64,000 nt of DNA, from the NCBI GenBank assembly GCA_019800895.1, contig JAHVKF010000002.1, forward strand, positions 682,001-746,000, given 5' to 3'. Position numbers and translations under genes: made by a program. The stretch's first letter is position 1. Each line of letters starts with the position of its first letter. The notes under the pieces are model-generated. The model did no database searches. It was not told the DNA's origin and worked only from the letters and a program-made list of their open reading frames with translations. Origin of the DNA: Halomonas denitrificans (GTDB lineage Bacteria > Pseudomonadota > Gammaproteobacteria > Xanthomonadales > Wenzhouxiangellaceae). Positions 9,305-16,718 of the stretch are shown one piece after another.

Positions 9305-9332
9305 CTGGAGTATTCTGGTTTAACAGCTCTGG

Positions 9333-9382
9333 TCTTTCTTCGCGCCTCTTTGCCCCATTGCGGCTTCGCGTCTATCCTCTGG
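9333..9382 (-). repeat. right inward-facing repeat arm of the GxxExxY element
   Basis: Read on the minus strand, the arm gives CCAGAGGATAGACGCGAAGC and then GCAAAGAGGCGCGAAG. This is the same purine-rich pattern as the left arm, so the two form an imperfect inverted pair. It ends about 40 nt before the oppB start. Confidence 0.75.
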
Positions 9383-9422
9383 AGGAACCCGGCATCCCGC
9401 CCGCACGGAGCGTCAGAAGTCG

Positions 9423-10346
9423 ATGCTGAATTATTCGCTCAAGCGACTGGCCTCGGCGGTGCCGACGTTGCTGTTGCTGATCACGGCGGCGTTCTTCCTG
9501 ATCCGGATCGCGCCGGGCGGGCCGTTCGATTCGGAGAAGGCGCTGCCGGCGGAGATCCAGGCGAATCTCGAGGCCAAGTACCAGCTCGACGATCCGCTGG
9601 TCATCCAGTACTTCCGCTATCTCGGCGACATCCTGCTGCTCGACTTCGGGCCGTCGTTCCACTACCGCGACTGGACGGTCAACGAGCTCATCGCCCAGGG
9701 CGCGCCCGTGTCGTTCACGCTCGGCGCGATCGCGCTTGTGCTCGCGGTGCTGTTCGGCACCACGATCGGGGTCTGGGCGGCGATGAAACAGAACTCCGCG
9801 GCCGACTACCTGACCATGTCGGTCGCGATGATCGGGATCTCCGTGCCCAACTTCGTGATGGCGCCGCTGCTGGTGCTCGCCTTCGCGATCGGCCTCGGCT
9901 GGCTGCCGGCCGGCGGCTGGGATGGAAGCCTGTCGCGCATGGTGCTGCCGTCGATCGCGCTCGCCCTGCCGATGATCGCCTACATCGCCCGGATAACGCG
10001 CGGCTCGATGATCGAAGTGCTCCATTCCGATTTCATCCGCACGGCGCGCGCCAAGGGACTGCCCGAGGGTGAAGTGCTGATCCGGCACGCGCTCAAGCCG
10101 GCGCTGCTGCCGGTCATCTCCTACCTCGGCCCGGCCGCGGCCGCGATCCTGACCGGCTCGGTGGTCATCGAGCGCATCTTCACCATCCCGGGCATCGGCA
10201 GCCATTTCGTCCAGGGCGCGCTGAACCGCGACTACACCCTGGTCATGGGCGTGGTGATCTTCTACGGCGTGCTGATCATCCTCCTGAACTACCTGGTCGA
10301 CCTGGTCTACGCCTGGCTCGACCCGCGCATCCGCTACGACACCTGA
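9423..10346 (+). CDS. oppB: oligopeptide ABC transporter permease OppB
   Basis: A 307-aa inner-membrane permease with about six membrane segments, the first near residues 9-28 (LASAVPTLLLLITAAFFLIR). The early sequence FFLIRIAPGGPFD is a hallmark of OppB/DppB proteins. The cytoplasmic EAA loop that docks on the ATPases is visible near residues 195-215 (FIRTARAKGLPEGEVLIRHA), and PGIGSHF follows near 258. It pairs with OppC to form the channel. The ATG at 9423 lies after a GGAG (CGGAGCG) about 12 nt upstream. The inverted-repeat element precedes it, so it may be separated from the operon promoter or rely on read-through. Confidence 0.95.
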   Translation: MLNYSLKRLASAVPTLLLLITAAFFLIRIAPGGPFDSEKALPAEIQANLEAKYQLDDPLVIQYFRYLGDILLLDFGPSFHYRDWTVNELIAQGAPVSFTLGAIALVLAVLFGTTIGVWAAMKQNSAADYLTMSVAMIGISVPNFVMAPLLVLAFAIGLGWLPAGGWDGSLSRMVLPSIALALPMIAYIARITRGSMIEVLHSDFIRTARAKGLPEGEVLIRHALKPALLPVISYLGPAAAAILTGSVVIERIFTIPGIGSHFVQGALNRDYTLVMGVVIFYGVLIILLNYLVDLVYAWLDPRIRYDT

Positions 10347-10349
10347 ACG

Positions 10350-11324
10350 GTGAGTGACTCGATGAGCGATGCGATGAACGATTCGATCTCCAGGAAGCGA
10401 TCCGGCGCCGACCAGCCGAAGACGGCAACCGCCGAACCGGATGCCTTCGAGCAGGCGATGGACCGCCGCCCGGTCAAGGGCCGCTCGCTGTGGGTGGACG
10501 CCTGGCACCGCCTGAAGCGCAACAAGGCGGCGCTGGCCGGCGCGATCATCCTGGTCCTGATCGTGGTGCTCGTCACCGTCGGGCCGATGCTCAATCCCTG
10601 GGATCACGAGATTCCCGACTGGGACCACTACTCGACACCGCCGTCGCTGGAAACGGGCCACGTGATGGGCACCGATGCACTCGGGCGCGACCTGTTCGAG
10701 CGGGTCATGGTCGGCGGCCGGATCTCCCTGCTGGTCGGACTGGTCGCGACCCTGGTCTCGCTGCTGATCGGCGTGGCCTACGGCGCCACGGCGGGCTATC
10801 TCGGCGGGCGCGTCGACAACTGGATGATGCGCGCGGTCGATGCGATCTACGCATTGCCGTTCATGTTCTTCGTCATCCTCCTGATGGTGGTCTTCGGCCG
10901 CAACATCTTCCTGATCTTCGTTGCCATCGGCGCGGTCAACTGGCTGGACATGGCCCGGATCGTGCGCGGCCAGACGCTGAGCCTGAAGAACAAGGACTTC
11001 ATCGAAGCCGCGCGCGCATCCGGCGCCACCGAGCGGCAGATCATCGTCAAGCACATCGTGCCCAACCTCCTCGGCGTGGTCGCGGTGTACGTGTCGCTGA
11101 CCATCCCGCAGGTGATCCTGGTCGAGTCGTTCCTCAGCTTCCTCGGTCTCGGTGTGCAGGAGCCCCTGACCAGCTGGGGCGCGCTGGTCAACGAAGGAGC
11201 GCAGGAGCTCGAGACGGCGCCGTGGTCGCTGCTGTTCCCGGCCGCCTTCCTGGCCGCCACGCTGTTCGCCTTCAACTTCCTCGGGGATGGGCTGCGCGAC
11301 GCCCTCGACCCGCGCGACCGATGA
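10350..11324 (+). CDS. oppC: oligopeptide ABC transporter permease OppC
   Basis: A 324-aa inner-membrane permease with a hydrophilic N-terminal stretch of about 45 residues before the first membrane segment (AALAGAIILVLIVVLVTVG). MGTDALGRDLFERVMVGGR is the conserved OppC/DppC periplasmic block, and the EAA loop is FIEAARASGATERQIIVKH. Family length is about 300, so the N-terminus is slightly long. GTG 10350 gives 324 residues; ATG 10362 is a reasonable alternative and would remove only four. It begins 3 nt after the oppB stop. The stop overlaps a possible short frame at 11321. Confidence 0.95.
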   Translation: MSDSMSDAMNDSISRKRSGADQPKTATAEPDAFEQAMDRRPVKGRSLWVDAWHRLKRNKAALAGAIILVLIVVLVTVGPMLNPWDHEIPDWDHYSTPPSLETGHVMGTDALGRDLFERVMVGGRISLLVGLVATLVSLLIGVAYGATAGYLGGRVDNWMMRAVDAIYALPFMFFVILLMVVFGRNIFLIFVAIGAVNWLDMARIVRGQTLSLKNKDFIEAARASGATERQIIVKHIVPNLLGVVAVYVSLTIPQVILVESFLSFLGLGVQEPLTSWGALVNEGAQELETAPWSLLFPAAFLAATLFAFNFLGDGLRDALDPRDR

Positions 11325-11485
11325 GGACGCTACTGCGCGAACGGCTGGCGGCGTCCGGCGGTAGTCGGATTGCTCCTGTGCACGCACGCACACTCCGGAT
11401 CCTGCGTACAGCCCGCCCCGGACTCCGATCCGGGGGCGGCCACCGCCATCCGTCCGCTCCTCACGCGTCCCGGGGAGAGCAATAG
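11321..11485 (+). CDS. possible 54-aa ORF filling the oppC-oppD gap (doubtful)
   Basis: OppC and OppD are separated by 160 nt, unusual in an otherwise tightly packed operon. A frame starting with ATG 11321 (ATGA overlap with the oppC stop) ends in TAG at 11483-11485, sharing one base with the oppD GTG start. These joints look like real operon coupling. The peptide is rich in Arg, Ser and Gly with no recognisable domain or signal, which is what chance reading frames in GC-rich DNA look like. I list it because of its position only. It may instead be a decayed gene or simple spacer. Confidence 0.2.
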   Translation: MRTLLRERLAASGGSRIAPVHARTLRILRTARPGLRSGGGHRHPSAPHASRGEQ

Positions 11486-12486
11486 TGGCGTTGCTCGAAG
11501 TCCGCGACCTGACCGTGTCCTTCGACACGCCCGATGGCGTCGTGCACGCCGTCAACGGGCTCAGCTTCGACCTGGAGCCGGGCCAGACCCTGGGCATCGT
11601 CGGCGAGTCCGGCTCGGGCAAGACCCAGACCGCGATGGCGATGATGGGCCTGCTGGCCGACAACGGTCATGCCTCCGGCTCCGTGAAGTTCCGAGGCCAG
11701 GAGCTGCTCGGCCTGTCGAAGTCCGAACAGACGCGCATCCGCGGCTCGAAGATCTCGATGATCTTCCAGGACCCGGTCAGCGCGCTGAACCCGTACATGT
11801 CGATCGGCGAGCAGCTGATCGAGGTGTTGACCCACCACCGCAACCTGAAGCGCAGGCCGGCTCGCGAACGCGCGGTCGAGATGCTGCGGCAGGTGCGGAT
11901 CAGCGATCCGGAACGGCGCATGCGCCAGTTTCCGCACCAGCTTTCGGGCGGCATGTGCCAGCGCATCATGATCGCGATGGGCCTGCTCTGCCAGCCCGAC
12001 CTGCTGATTGCCGACGAGCCGACCACCGCGCTCGACGTGACCGTCCAGTCGCAGATCAACCTGATGATGGGTGAGCTGACCGAAAAATCGTCCACCGCCA
12101 TCGTCCTGATCACTCACGACCTGGGCGTCGTGGCCGGGCTGTGCGACAAGGTGCTGGTGATGTATGCCGGCGAGGTGATGGAGATGGCCGATGTCGAGCC
12201 GCTGTTCGCCGACCCGGCGCATCCCTACACCCAGGGCCTGCTGAATTCCGTGCCGCGCTTGGACCGCGAGGATTCGGGCATCCTGCGCGCCATCCCCGGC
12301 AACCCGCCGGACCTGGTCGACCTGCCGACCGGGTGCCCGTTCCGCGCCCGCTGCGACTTCGAATTCGATGCCTGCACCGAGCATCCACCGCTGGAATCGT
12401 TCGAGGACGACCGCTGGAAGCGGTGTTTCCTGAAGTATCGGCCGGTTCCGATCCGGGCAGCCGCCGAAGAGGAGGGTTCCGCATGA
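11485..12486 (+). CDS. oppD: oligopeptide ABC transporter ATP-binding protein OppD
   Basis: A 333-aa cytoplasmic ATPase that powers peptide import with OppF. The Walker A motif is GESGSGKT (about residues 38-45), the ABC signature is LSGGM near 153, and Walker B is [12 protein letters not shown] near 173-184. The C-terminal oligopeptide domain carries the iron-sulfur-type cysteine motif seen in OppD/DppD ([14 protein letters not shown] and a later C in KRCF). GTG 11485 is preferred because GGGGAGAG lies just upstream and the product then begins [11 protein letters not shown] as in relatives. The stop overlaps the oppF ATG by 4 nt. Confidence 0.95.
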   Translation: MALLEVRDLTVSFDTPDGVVHAVNGLSFDLEPGQTLGIVGESGSGKTQTAMAMMGLLADNGHASGSVKFRGQELLGLSKSEQTRIRGSKISMIFQDPVSALNPYMSIGEQLIEVLTHHRNLKRRPARERAVEMLRQVRISDPERRMRQFPHQLSGGMCQRIMIAMGLLCQPDLLIADEPTTALDVTVQSQINLMMGELTEKSSTAIVLITHDLGVVAGLCDKVLVMYAGEVMEMADVEPLFADPAHPYTQGLLNSVPRLDREDSGILRAIPGNPPDLVDLPTGCPFRARCDFEFDACTEHPPLESFEDDRWKRCFLKYRPVPIRAAAEEEGSA

Positions 12487-13523
12487 GCCGTGCGCCGGTC
12501 CTCCGCGTCGAAAACCTCGCGGTCCGCTTCGAAGTGTCCACCGGGACGGGGTGGTTCCGGCGCGAGACCGAGACCGTTCGCGCCGTCGACGGCGTCAGCT
12601 TCGATCTCGGCCCGGCCGAGACCCTGGGCATCGTCGGCGAGAGCGGTTGCGGAAAGTCGACGCTGGCCCGGGCCATTCTCGGCCTGGTCAAGCCGGCGGG
12701 TGGCCGCGTGCTGTGGCTGGGCGACAACCTGGTCGGCCTGGACGAGGACTCGATGCGCCGGAAGCGCCGGGAACTTCAGCTGATCTTCCAGGACCCGGCG
12801 GGTTCGCTGGACCCGCGCATGACGGTGGGCCAGATCGTCGGCGAACCCTTGCGCAACTTCTTCCCGTCGATGTCGCCGCTGCAGGTCCGGGAACGGGTCG
12901 CCGGCATCCTCAAGATGGTCGGCATCGCCCCAGAGCTGATCAACCGCTACTCGCACGAGTTCTCCGGCGGCCAGTGCCAGCGCATCGGCATTGCCCGCGC
13001 GCTGGTGGTCAACCCGCGCCTGGTGGTCTGCGACGAGCCGGTCTCCGCCCTGGACGTCTCGATCCAGGCCCAGATCGTGAACCTGCTGAAGGAACTGCAG
13101 AAGAAGTTGCAGCTGTCGCTGATCTTCATCGCCCACGACCTGTCCGTGGTCCAGCACGTGTCGGACCGGGTGCTGGTCATGTACCTCGGCAAGGTCATGG
13201 AAGTGGCCTCGCGCGAGCGCCTGTACCGGAACCCGCGTCACCCCTACACCCGCGCCCTGATCGAATCGGTGCCGATCCCCGACCCGGTGGCCGAGCGCGC
13301 GCGCCAGCGGCGGTCGCTCGGCGGCGAGGTGCCGTCGCCGACCGACCCGCCGTCGGGCTGCGTGTTCCGCACCCGCTGCCCCTACGCCACCGACGAATGC
13401 GCGAAGACCGAGCCGCCGCTGGAGACGCTGGACGACGGCAGCCAGGTCGCGTGCATCCGCCGCGACGTCGTGCCGACCGGCCGGGTCCTGCCGAAGCCGC
13501 CGGGCGACGACTGCGTCCGGTAG
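12483..13523 (+). CDS. oppF: oligopeptide ABC transporter ATP-binding protein OppF
   Basis: A 346-aa partner ATPase of OppD. Walker A is GESGCGKST near residue 57, the signature is FSGGQCQR, and Walker B is [14 protein letters not shown]. The C-terminal domain has the cysteine motif [14 protein letters not shown]. Between strands 3 and 4 is an insertion ([15 protein letters not shown]) typical of OppF/DppF. The ATG overlaps the oppD stop (ATGA). It is the last gene of the transporter operon. The next gene begins 79 nt later after a GGGAGG ribosome site. Confidence 0.95.
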   Translation: MSRAPVLRVENLAVRFEVSTGTGWFRRETETVRAVDGVSFDLGPAETLGIVGESGCGKSTLARAILGLVKPAGGRVLWLGDNLVGLDEDSMRRKRRELQLIFQDPAGSLDPRMTVGQIVGEPLRNFFPSMSPLQVRERVAGILKMVGIAPELINRYSHEFSGGQCQRIGIARALVVNPRLVVCDEPVSALDVSIQAQIVNLLKELQKKLQLSLIFIAHDLSVVQHVSDRVLVMYLGKVMEVASRERLYRNPRHPYTRALIESVPIPDPVAERARQRRSLGGEVPSPTDPPSGCVFRTRCPYATDECAKTEPPLETLDDGSQVACIRRDVVPTGRVLPKPPGDDCVR

Positions 13524-13602
13524 ACCGAAGCCGCGGTGTCGGCTTTCCGGGCGACTTTCCGTATCGATCCTTGAAACCGAACGATCGACCCGGGAGGATT
13601 CC

Positions 13603-14181
13603 ATGCTTCGCAGTACGAAATTGCGCACGACCCTGATCGCGGCCGCCGCTGCATCGACGCTGGCCGCTGCGCCGTTGACCGCCGACGAGTTCACGGAAAC
13701 GCTCGACGCGGCGCTCGAGGCCTACGAGGCCGAGGACATCAACGCCGCGGCCGAGGAACTGGCCTACGCCTCCAGCCTCCTGCAGACGATGAAGGGCGAA
13801 GCCTTCGCCGAGCTGCTGCCCGATCCCCTGGACGGCTGGAGTCGCGAGATCGACATGGACGCCAACGCGGCGGCCGGCATGTTCGGCGGCGGCGTGAGCG
13901 CCACCGGCACCTATACGGGCGGTTCCGGCGAGGTCCGCATCCAGATGATGGCCGACAACCCGAGCGTGATGACCATGGCCGGCATGTACGCGAACCCGCA
14001 GATGCTGGCCAACATGGGTGAAGTGGTCCGCGTGAACCGCCAGAGCTTCGTCAACCAGAACGGCGAGCTGACCGGCGTGGTCGGCGGCCGGGTGCTGATC
14101 ACCGTGGCCGGCAACGCCAGCCTGGACGACAAGAAGGCCTACCTCGAGGCGATGGACTTCCGAGCGATCGCGGGCCGCTGA
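13603..14181 (+). CDS. secreted protein of unknown function
   Basis: A 192-aa protein with a clear signal peptide (MLRSTKLRTT, Ala-rich core, cleavage near LTA-DEF). The mature part starts with an acidic, Ala-rich helical stretch. It continues with ELLPDPLDGWSRE, a Gly-rich FGGGVSATGTYTGG segment, a strand-rich region (EVRIQMMAD) and a final VNGELTGV-like part ending in LITVAGNASLDD. I believe I have seen similar proteins annotated as hypothetical in other proteobacteria, but I do not know a function. GGGAGG lies 7 nt before the ATG. It follows the opp operon and may be cotranscribed, though no evidence links it to peptide uptake. Confidence 0.8.
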   Translation: MLRSTKLRTTLIAAAAASTLAAAPLTADEFTETLDAALEAYEAEDINAAAEELAYASSLLQTMKGEAFAELLPDPLDGWSREIDMDANAAAGMFGGGVSATGTYTGGSGEVRIQMMADNPSVMTMAGMYANPQMLANMGEVVRVNRQSFVNQNGELTGVVGGRVLITVAGNASLDDKKAYLEAMDFRAIAGR

Positions 14182-14276
14182 CTTCACGTCGATCGACGAA
14201 CGGGGCCGGGCGGATCGCTGCCCGGCGCTCACGGGCCGGTCCTAGACTCGGAACGATCCCGCCACGAGGCCTGCCC

Positions 14277-15092
14277 ATGAACGCCATCCGATCCTTCGCG
14301 TCCACCGTCACCGCGCTGCTCCTGCTCGCCTTCTCGTCGCCCCTTCACGCGCAGGAAGGCCGGCACGACGCGATGATGCGGGCGATCACCGGCAATGCCC
14401 CGCCGCCCGCCGGCGAGACCGTGAATTACTTTCCCGACGACCCGGCCACTGCCGGATACCTGGCTCTGCCGGACGGCGAAGGTCCGTTCCCGGCGGTGCT
14501 CCTGATCCACGAATGGAACGGCCTGGTGGACCGCGTGCGGCAGACCGCCGACGCGTTCGCCGACCAGGGGTACATCGCCCTGGCCGCCGACCTGTACTCG
14601 GGACGCACCGGCAGCGATCGCGAGGAGAACATGGAGCTGGTCCGCGAGGTGCGCGCGGCCGAGGCCACGATGGTGGCCAACCTCGACGCGGCGGTCGACT
14701 GGATCGAGGCCAACACGCCCGCGACCGGCAGGGTGGCCACGATCGGCTGGTGCTTCGGCGGCGGTATGGCGCTGTCCTATGCACTCGGCGGCGACGAACA
14801 CGAGGGCACGGCGATCTTCTACGGCTCGCTGATCGACGACCCGGAGCAGATGAAGCACATCGGCCACGAGGTCTACGGCACCTTCGCCGCCAACGACCGC
14901 GGCATCCCGGTCGACGAGGTCGACGCCTTCGTCGATGCGTTGCGCGAGGCGGGCATCGACAGCGATGTGCACATCTACGACGAAGTCCGGCACGGCTTCT
15001 GGCTGCACGTGGACCGCGACCCGGAGACCAACCGCGAGCCGGCCGAGCACGCCTGGGAACGCTTGAAGGACTATCTCGGTCGCGTTCTCTGA
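14277..15092 (+). CDS. secreted dienelactone hydrolase family protein
   Basis: A 271-aa alpha/beta hydrolase with a signal peptide (residues 1-25, cleavage near HAQEG). The family's Cys nucleophile sits in GWCFGGG near residue 159. The conserved Glu is in IHEWNG near 79, and the His is in RHGFW near 241, so the Cys-His-Asp triad is probably intact. Dienelactone hydrolases open lactones; exported relatives are mostly uncharacterised, and the real substrate may differ. A TAGACT box at 14243-14248 could be a -10 element 29 nt before the ATG. The gene is followed by a small monooxygenase-like protein. Confidence 0.88.
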   Translation: MNAIRSFASTVTALLLLAFSSPLHAQEGRHDAMMRAITGNAPPPAGETVNYFPDDPATAGYLALPDGEGPFPAVLLIHEWNGLVDRVRQTADAFADQGYIALAADLYSGRTGSDREENMELVREVRAAEATMVANLDAAVDWIEANTPATGRVATIGWCFGGGMALSYALGGDEHEGTAIFYGSLIDDPEQMKHIGHEVYGTFAANDRGIPVDEVDAFVDALREAGIDSDVHIYDEVRHGFWLHVDRDPETNREPAEHAWERLKDYLGRVL

Positions 15093-15181
15093 CGACGGTT
15101 CCCGTCCGCTTCCGGGCGGTCGTTCGCCGGCCGCAGGCACGGCGACCGGAACACCGGCCGCGAGGCGCGGTCGGAGGGTTC

Positions 15182-15511
15182 ATGATGGCCGTTCTGATCG
15201 AGTTCCGCGTCCGGCCCGGGCAGGACGACGCGTTCCGCGCCGCCTGGACCGAGACCACCGATTACATCCGGGTCCACTTCGGCAGCCTGGGGTCGCGCCT
15301 GCACCGCGCCGGTGACCATCGTTACGTCGCCTACGCGCTGTGGCCCGACCGCGAGACCTACGATCGTGACCACGCGTGGAGCGAGTCCGGCCGCGCGATC
15401 CGCCAGCGCATGGCCGATACGCTGATCGACGGCCGGGGAACGGTGCTCGACCACCTCGACGTCGTCGTCGACCGGCTGGCCCCGATCGAACGCGGGGAAC
15501 ACGCCCACTGA
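15182..15511 (+). CDS. antibiotic biosynthesis monooxygenase (ABM) domain-like small protein
   Basis: A protein of about 109 aa with a ferredoxin-like ABM-type pattern: strand VLIEFRVRPGQ, then a helix with DAFRAAW, a second strand around RYVAYALWPDRETYD, and a short acidic helix. Such proteins are small cytoplasmic dimers; roles range from heme or quinol oxidation to no known activity. Two adjacent ATG codons (15182 and 15185) follow GGAGG at 15173-15177. The second has the better spacing, so the true product may be one residue shorter. The catalytic role is not demonstrable from sequence. Confidence 0.75.
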   Translation: MMAVLIEFRVRPGQDDAFRAAWTETTDYIRVHFGSLGSRLHRAGDHRYVAYALWPDRETYDRDHAWSESGRAIRQRMADTLIDGRGTVLDHLDVVVDRLAPIERGEHAH

Positions 15512-15575
15512 CCCGGCTCGATTCCGACGCCGCACGATCGACTGCAACGAACATCATCCGACAAGGAGGCACACG

Positions 15576-16580
15576 ATGCGATTGATCCTGACCGCCGCAC
15601 TGGCGGCCCTGGTGCCGGCCGCGGCCCTCGCCGACGAGCACGGTGACGTAGAGGGCCGGCACGCCGGCCTGCAGATCGAGGAATGGTCCGTCGAGTGGCA
15701 GAACACGCGGCCGCGCGATCCGTCCGTCACCGCCGACGGCAAGGTGTGGTTCGTCGGCCAGTCGGGCCATTACGCCGCCCGCTTCGACCCCGAGACCGAG
15801 ACCTTCGAGCGCTTCGACCTGCCCGACGGTGCCGGGCCGCACACCATCTACGTGACCGACGACCAGGAAGTCTGGTACGCCGGCAACCGCGATGCCCACC
15901 TCGGGCGCATCGATCCGGAGACCGGCGGGATCACGCGCGTGGAGATGCCCGAGGAACTGAAGGACCCGCACACCATCGTCGAGGACGCCGAGGGGCGCCT
16001 GTGGTTCACGTCCCAGTGGGCGAACCACGTCGGCCGCTACGACCGGGATACGGGCGAGATCGCGCACGTGGCCGTGCCGACGGAAAACGCGCGGCCCTAC
16101 GGCATCGACGTGGCCGACGACGGCACCGTCTGGGTCGTGCTGCTCGGCACCCATGCGCTGGCGAAGATCGATCCAGAGACGATGGCGATCGAGGAGATCG
16201 AGCTGCCTCGCGACGACGCCCGCCTGCGCCGGATCGCGATCACCGATCGCGGCGTCTGGTATTCGGATTACGCGCGCGGCTTCATCGGCGTGTACGACCC
16301 GGCCACCGGCGGGTTCGAGGAATGGCGGACCGATCTCGAGCACCGCGCCGGTCCGTACGCGTTGATCGCCGACGGCCAGGGCCGGATCTGGTACGTCGAG
16401 ACCCATCCGGAACCGAACCGCTTCGTCGGCTTCGATCCGGCGACCGGGACCTTCATCGTCAACGAGCCCGTGCCCAGCGGCGGCGGCGCGGTGCGCCACA
16501 TGGTCTTCGACGCCGACCGCAACGCCATCTGGTTCGGCACCGACACCAACAATCTCGGCCGGGCCGACCTGCCGGAGTAG
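15576..16580 (+). CDS. secreted virginiamycin B lyase-like beta-propeller protein
   Basis: A 334-aa protein with a signal peptide (cleavage near ALADE) followed by about seven similar repeats. They contain patterns such as DPSVTADGKVWF, GPHTIYVTDDQEVWY, DPHTIVEDAEGRLWF, PYGIDVADDGTVWV and GPYALIADGQGRIWY. This is the Vgb/streptogramin-lyase or SMP-30-like propeller arrangement with D-x-x-G-x-x-W signatures. Vgb linearises streptogramin B, but most chromosomal homologues, especially exported ones, have no shown lyase activity, so resistance should not be inferred. The ATG follows AAGGAGG at a good distance. A hairpin terminator follows the stop. Confidence 0.85.
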   Translation: MRLILTAALAALVPAAALADEHGDVEGRHAGLQIEEWSVEWQNTRPRDPSVTADGKVWFVGQSGHYAARFDPETETFERFDLPDGAGPHTIYVTDDQEVWYAGNRDAHLGRIDPETGGITRVEMPEELKDPHTIVEDAEGRLWFTSQWANHVGRYDRDTGEIAHVAVPTENARPYGIDVADDGTVWVVLLGTHALAKIDPETMAIEEIELPRDDARLRRIAITDRGVWYSDYARGFIGVYDPATGGFEEWRTDLEHRAGPYALIADGQGRIWYVETHPEPNRFVGFDPATGTFIVNEPVPSGGGAVRHMVFDADRNAIWFGTDTNNLGRADLPE

Positions 16581-16616
16581 GCGCGGCACCCGGCCTTCTG
16601 GCACATCCGGCAACGA

Positions 16617-16645
16617 CGCTCCGGGCGTATTCTCGGAGCGTTTTT
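16617..16645 (+). terminator. intrinsic terminator after the Vgb-like gene
   Basis: A 7-bp stem CGCTCCG (16617-16623) pairs with CGGAGCG (16634-16640) and is followed directly by TTTTT and a further T run. It separates the Vgb-like gene from the tricorn gene. Confidence 0.85.
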
Positions 16646-16718
16646 CGTTTTTCAGTAGAAACCACCGTTTCGAACGCCCGGTGATCGCCGGGGTCCGGGA
16701 CGCCAACCGGAGAAACCG

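Larger units (their letters stand above)
8737..9382. mobile_element. inverted-repeat-bounded element carrying a GxxExxY gene
   Basis: About 645 nt lie between the second binding-protein gene and oppB. Each end carries the same purine-rich repeat reading inward. The left arm (8737-8783) is built from units such as GACGCGAAGGAGC. The right arm (9333-9382) is its imperfect reverse complement. The interior is visibly less GC-rich than the neighbouring opp genes and contains one coding region, 8933-9304. No transposase is present, so movement would need help or another mechanism. Similar arms occur at three other places in the window. That this is mobile is inference from the arms, the composition and its position inside an operon. 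Confidence 0.6.

Noticed and set aside
9360-9422. Open frame reading from the right repeat arm into oppB in another frame
   Set aside because: Its downstream part is an out-of-frame shadow of oppB, and the repeat arm itself is non-coding.
15576-16580. Streptogramin resistance determinant
   Set aside because: The propeller resembles Vgb, but the protein is exported and chromosomal homologues of this kind are rarely lyases. I kept only the structural name.
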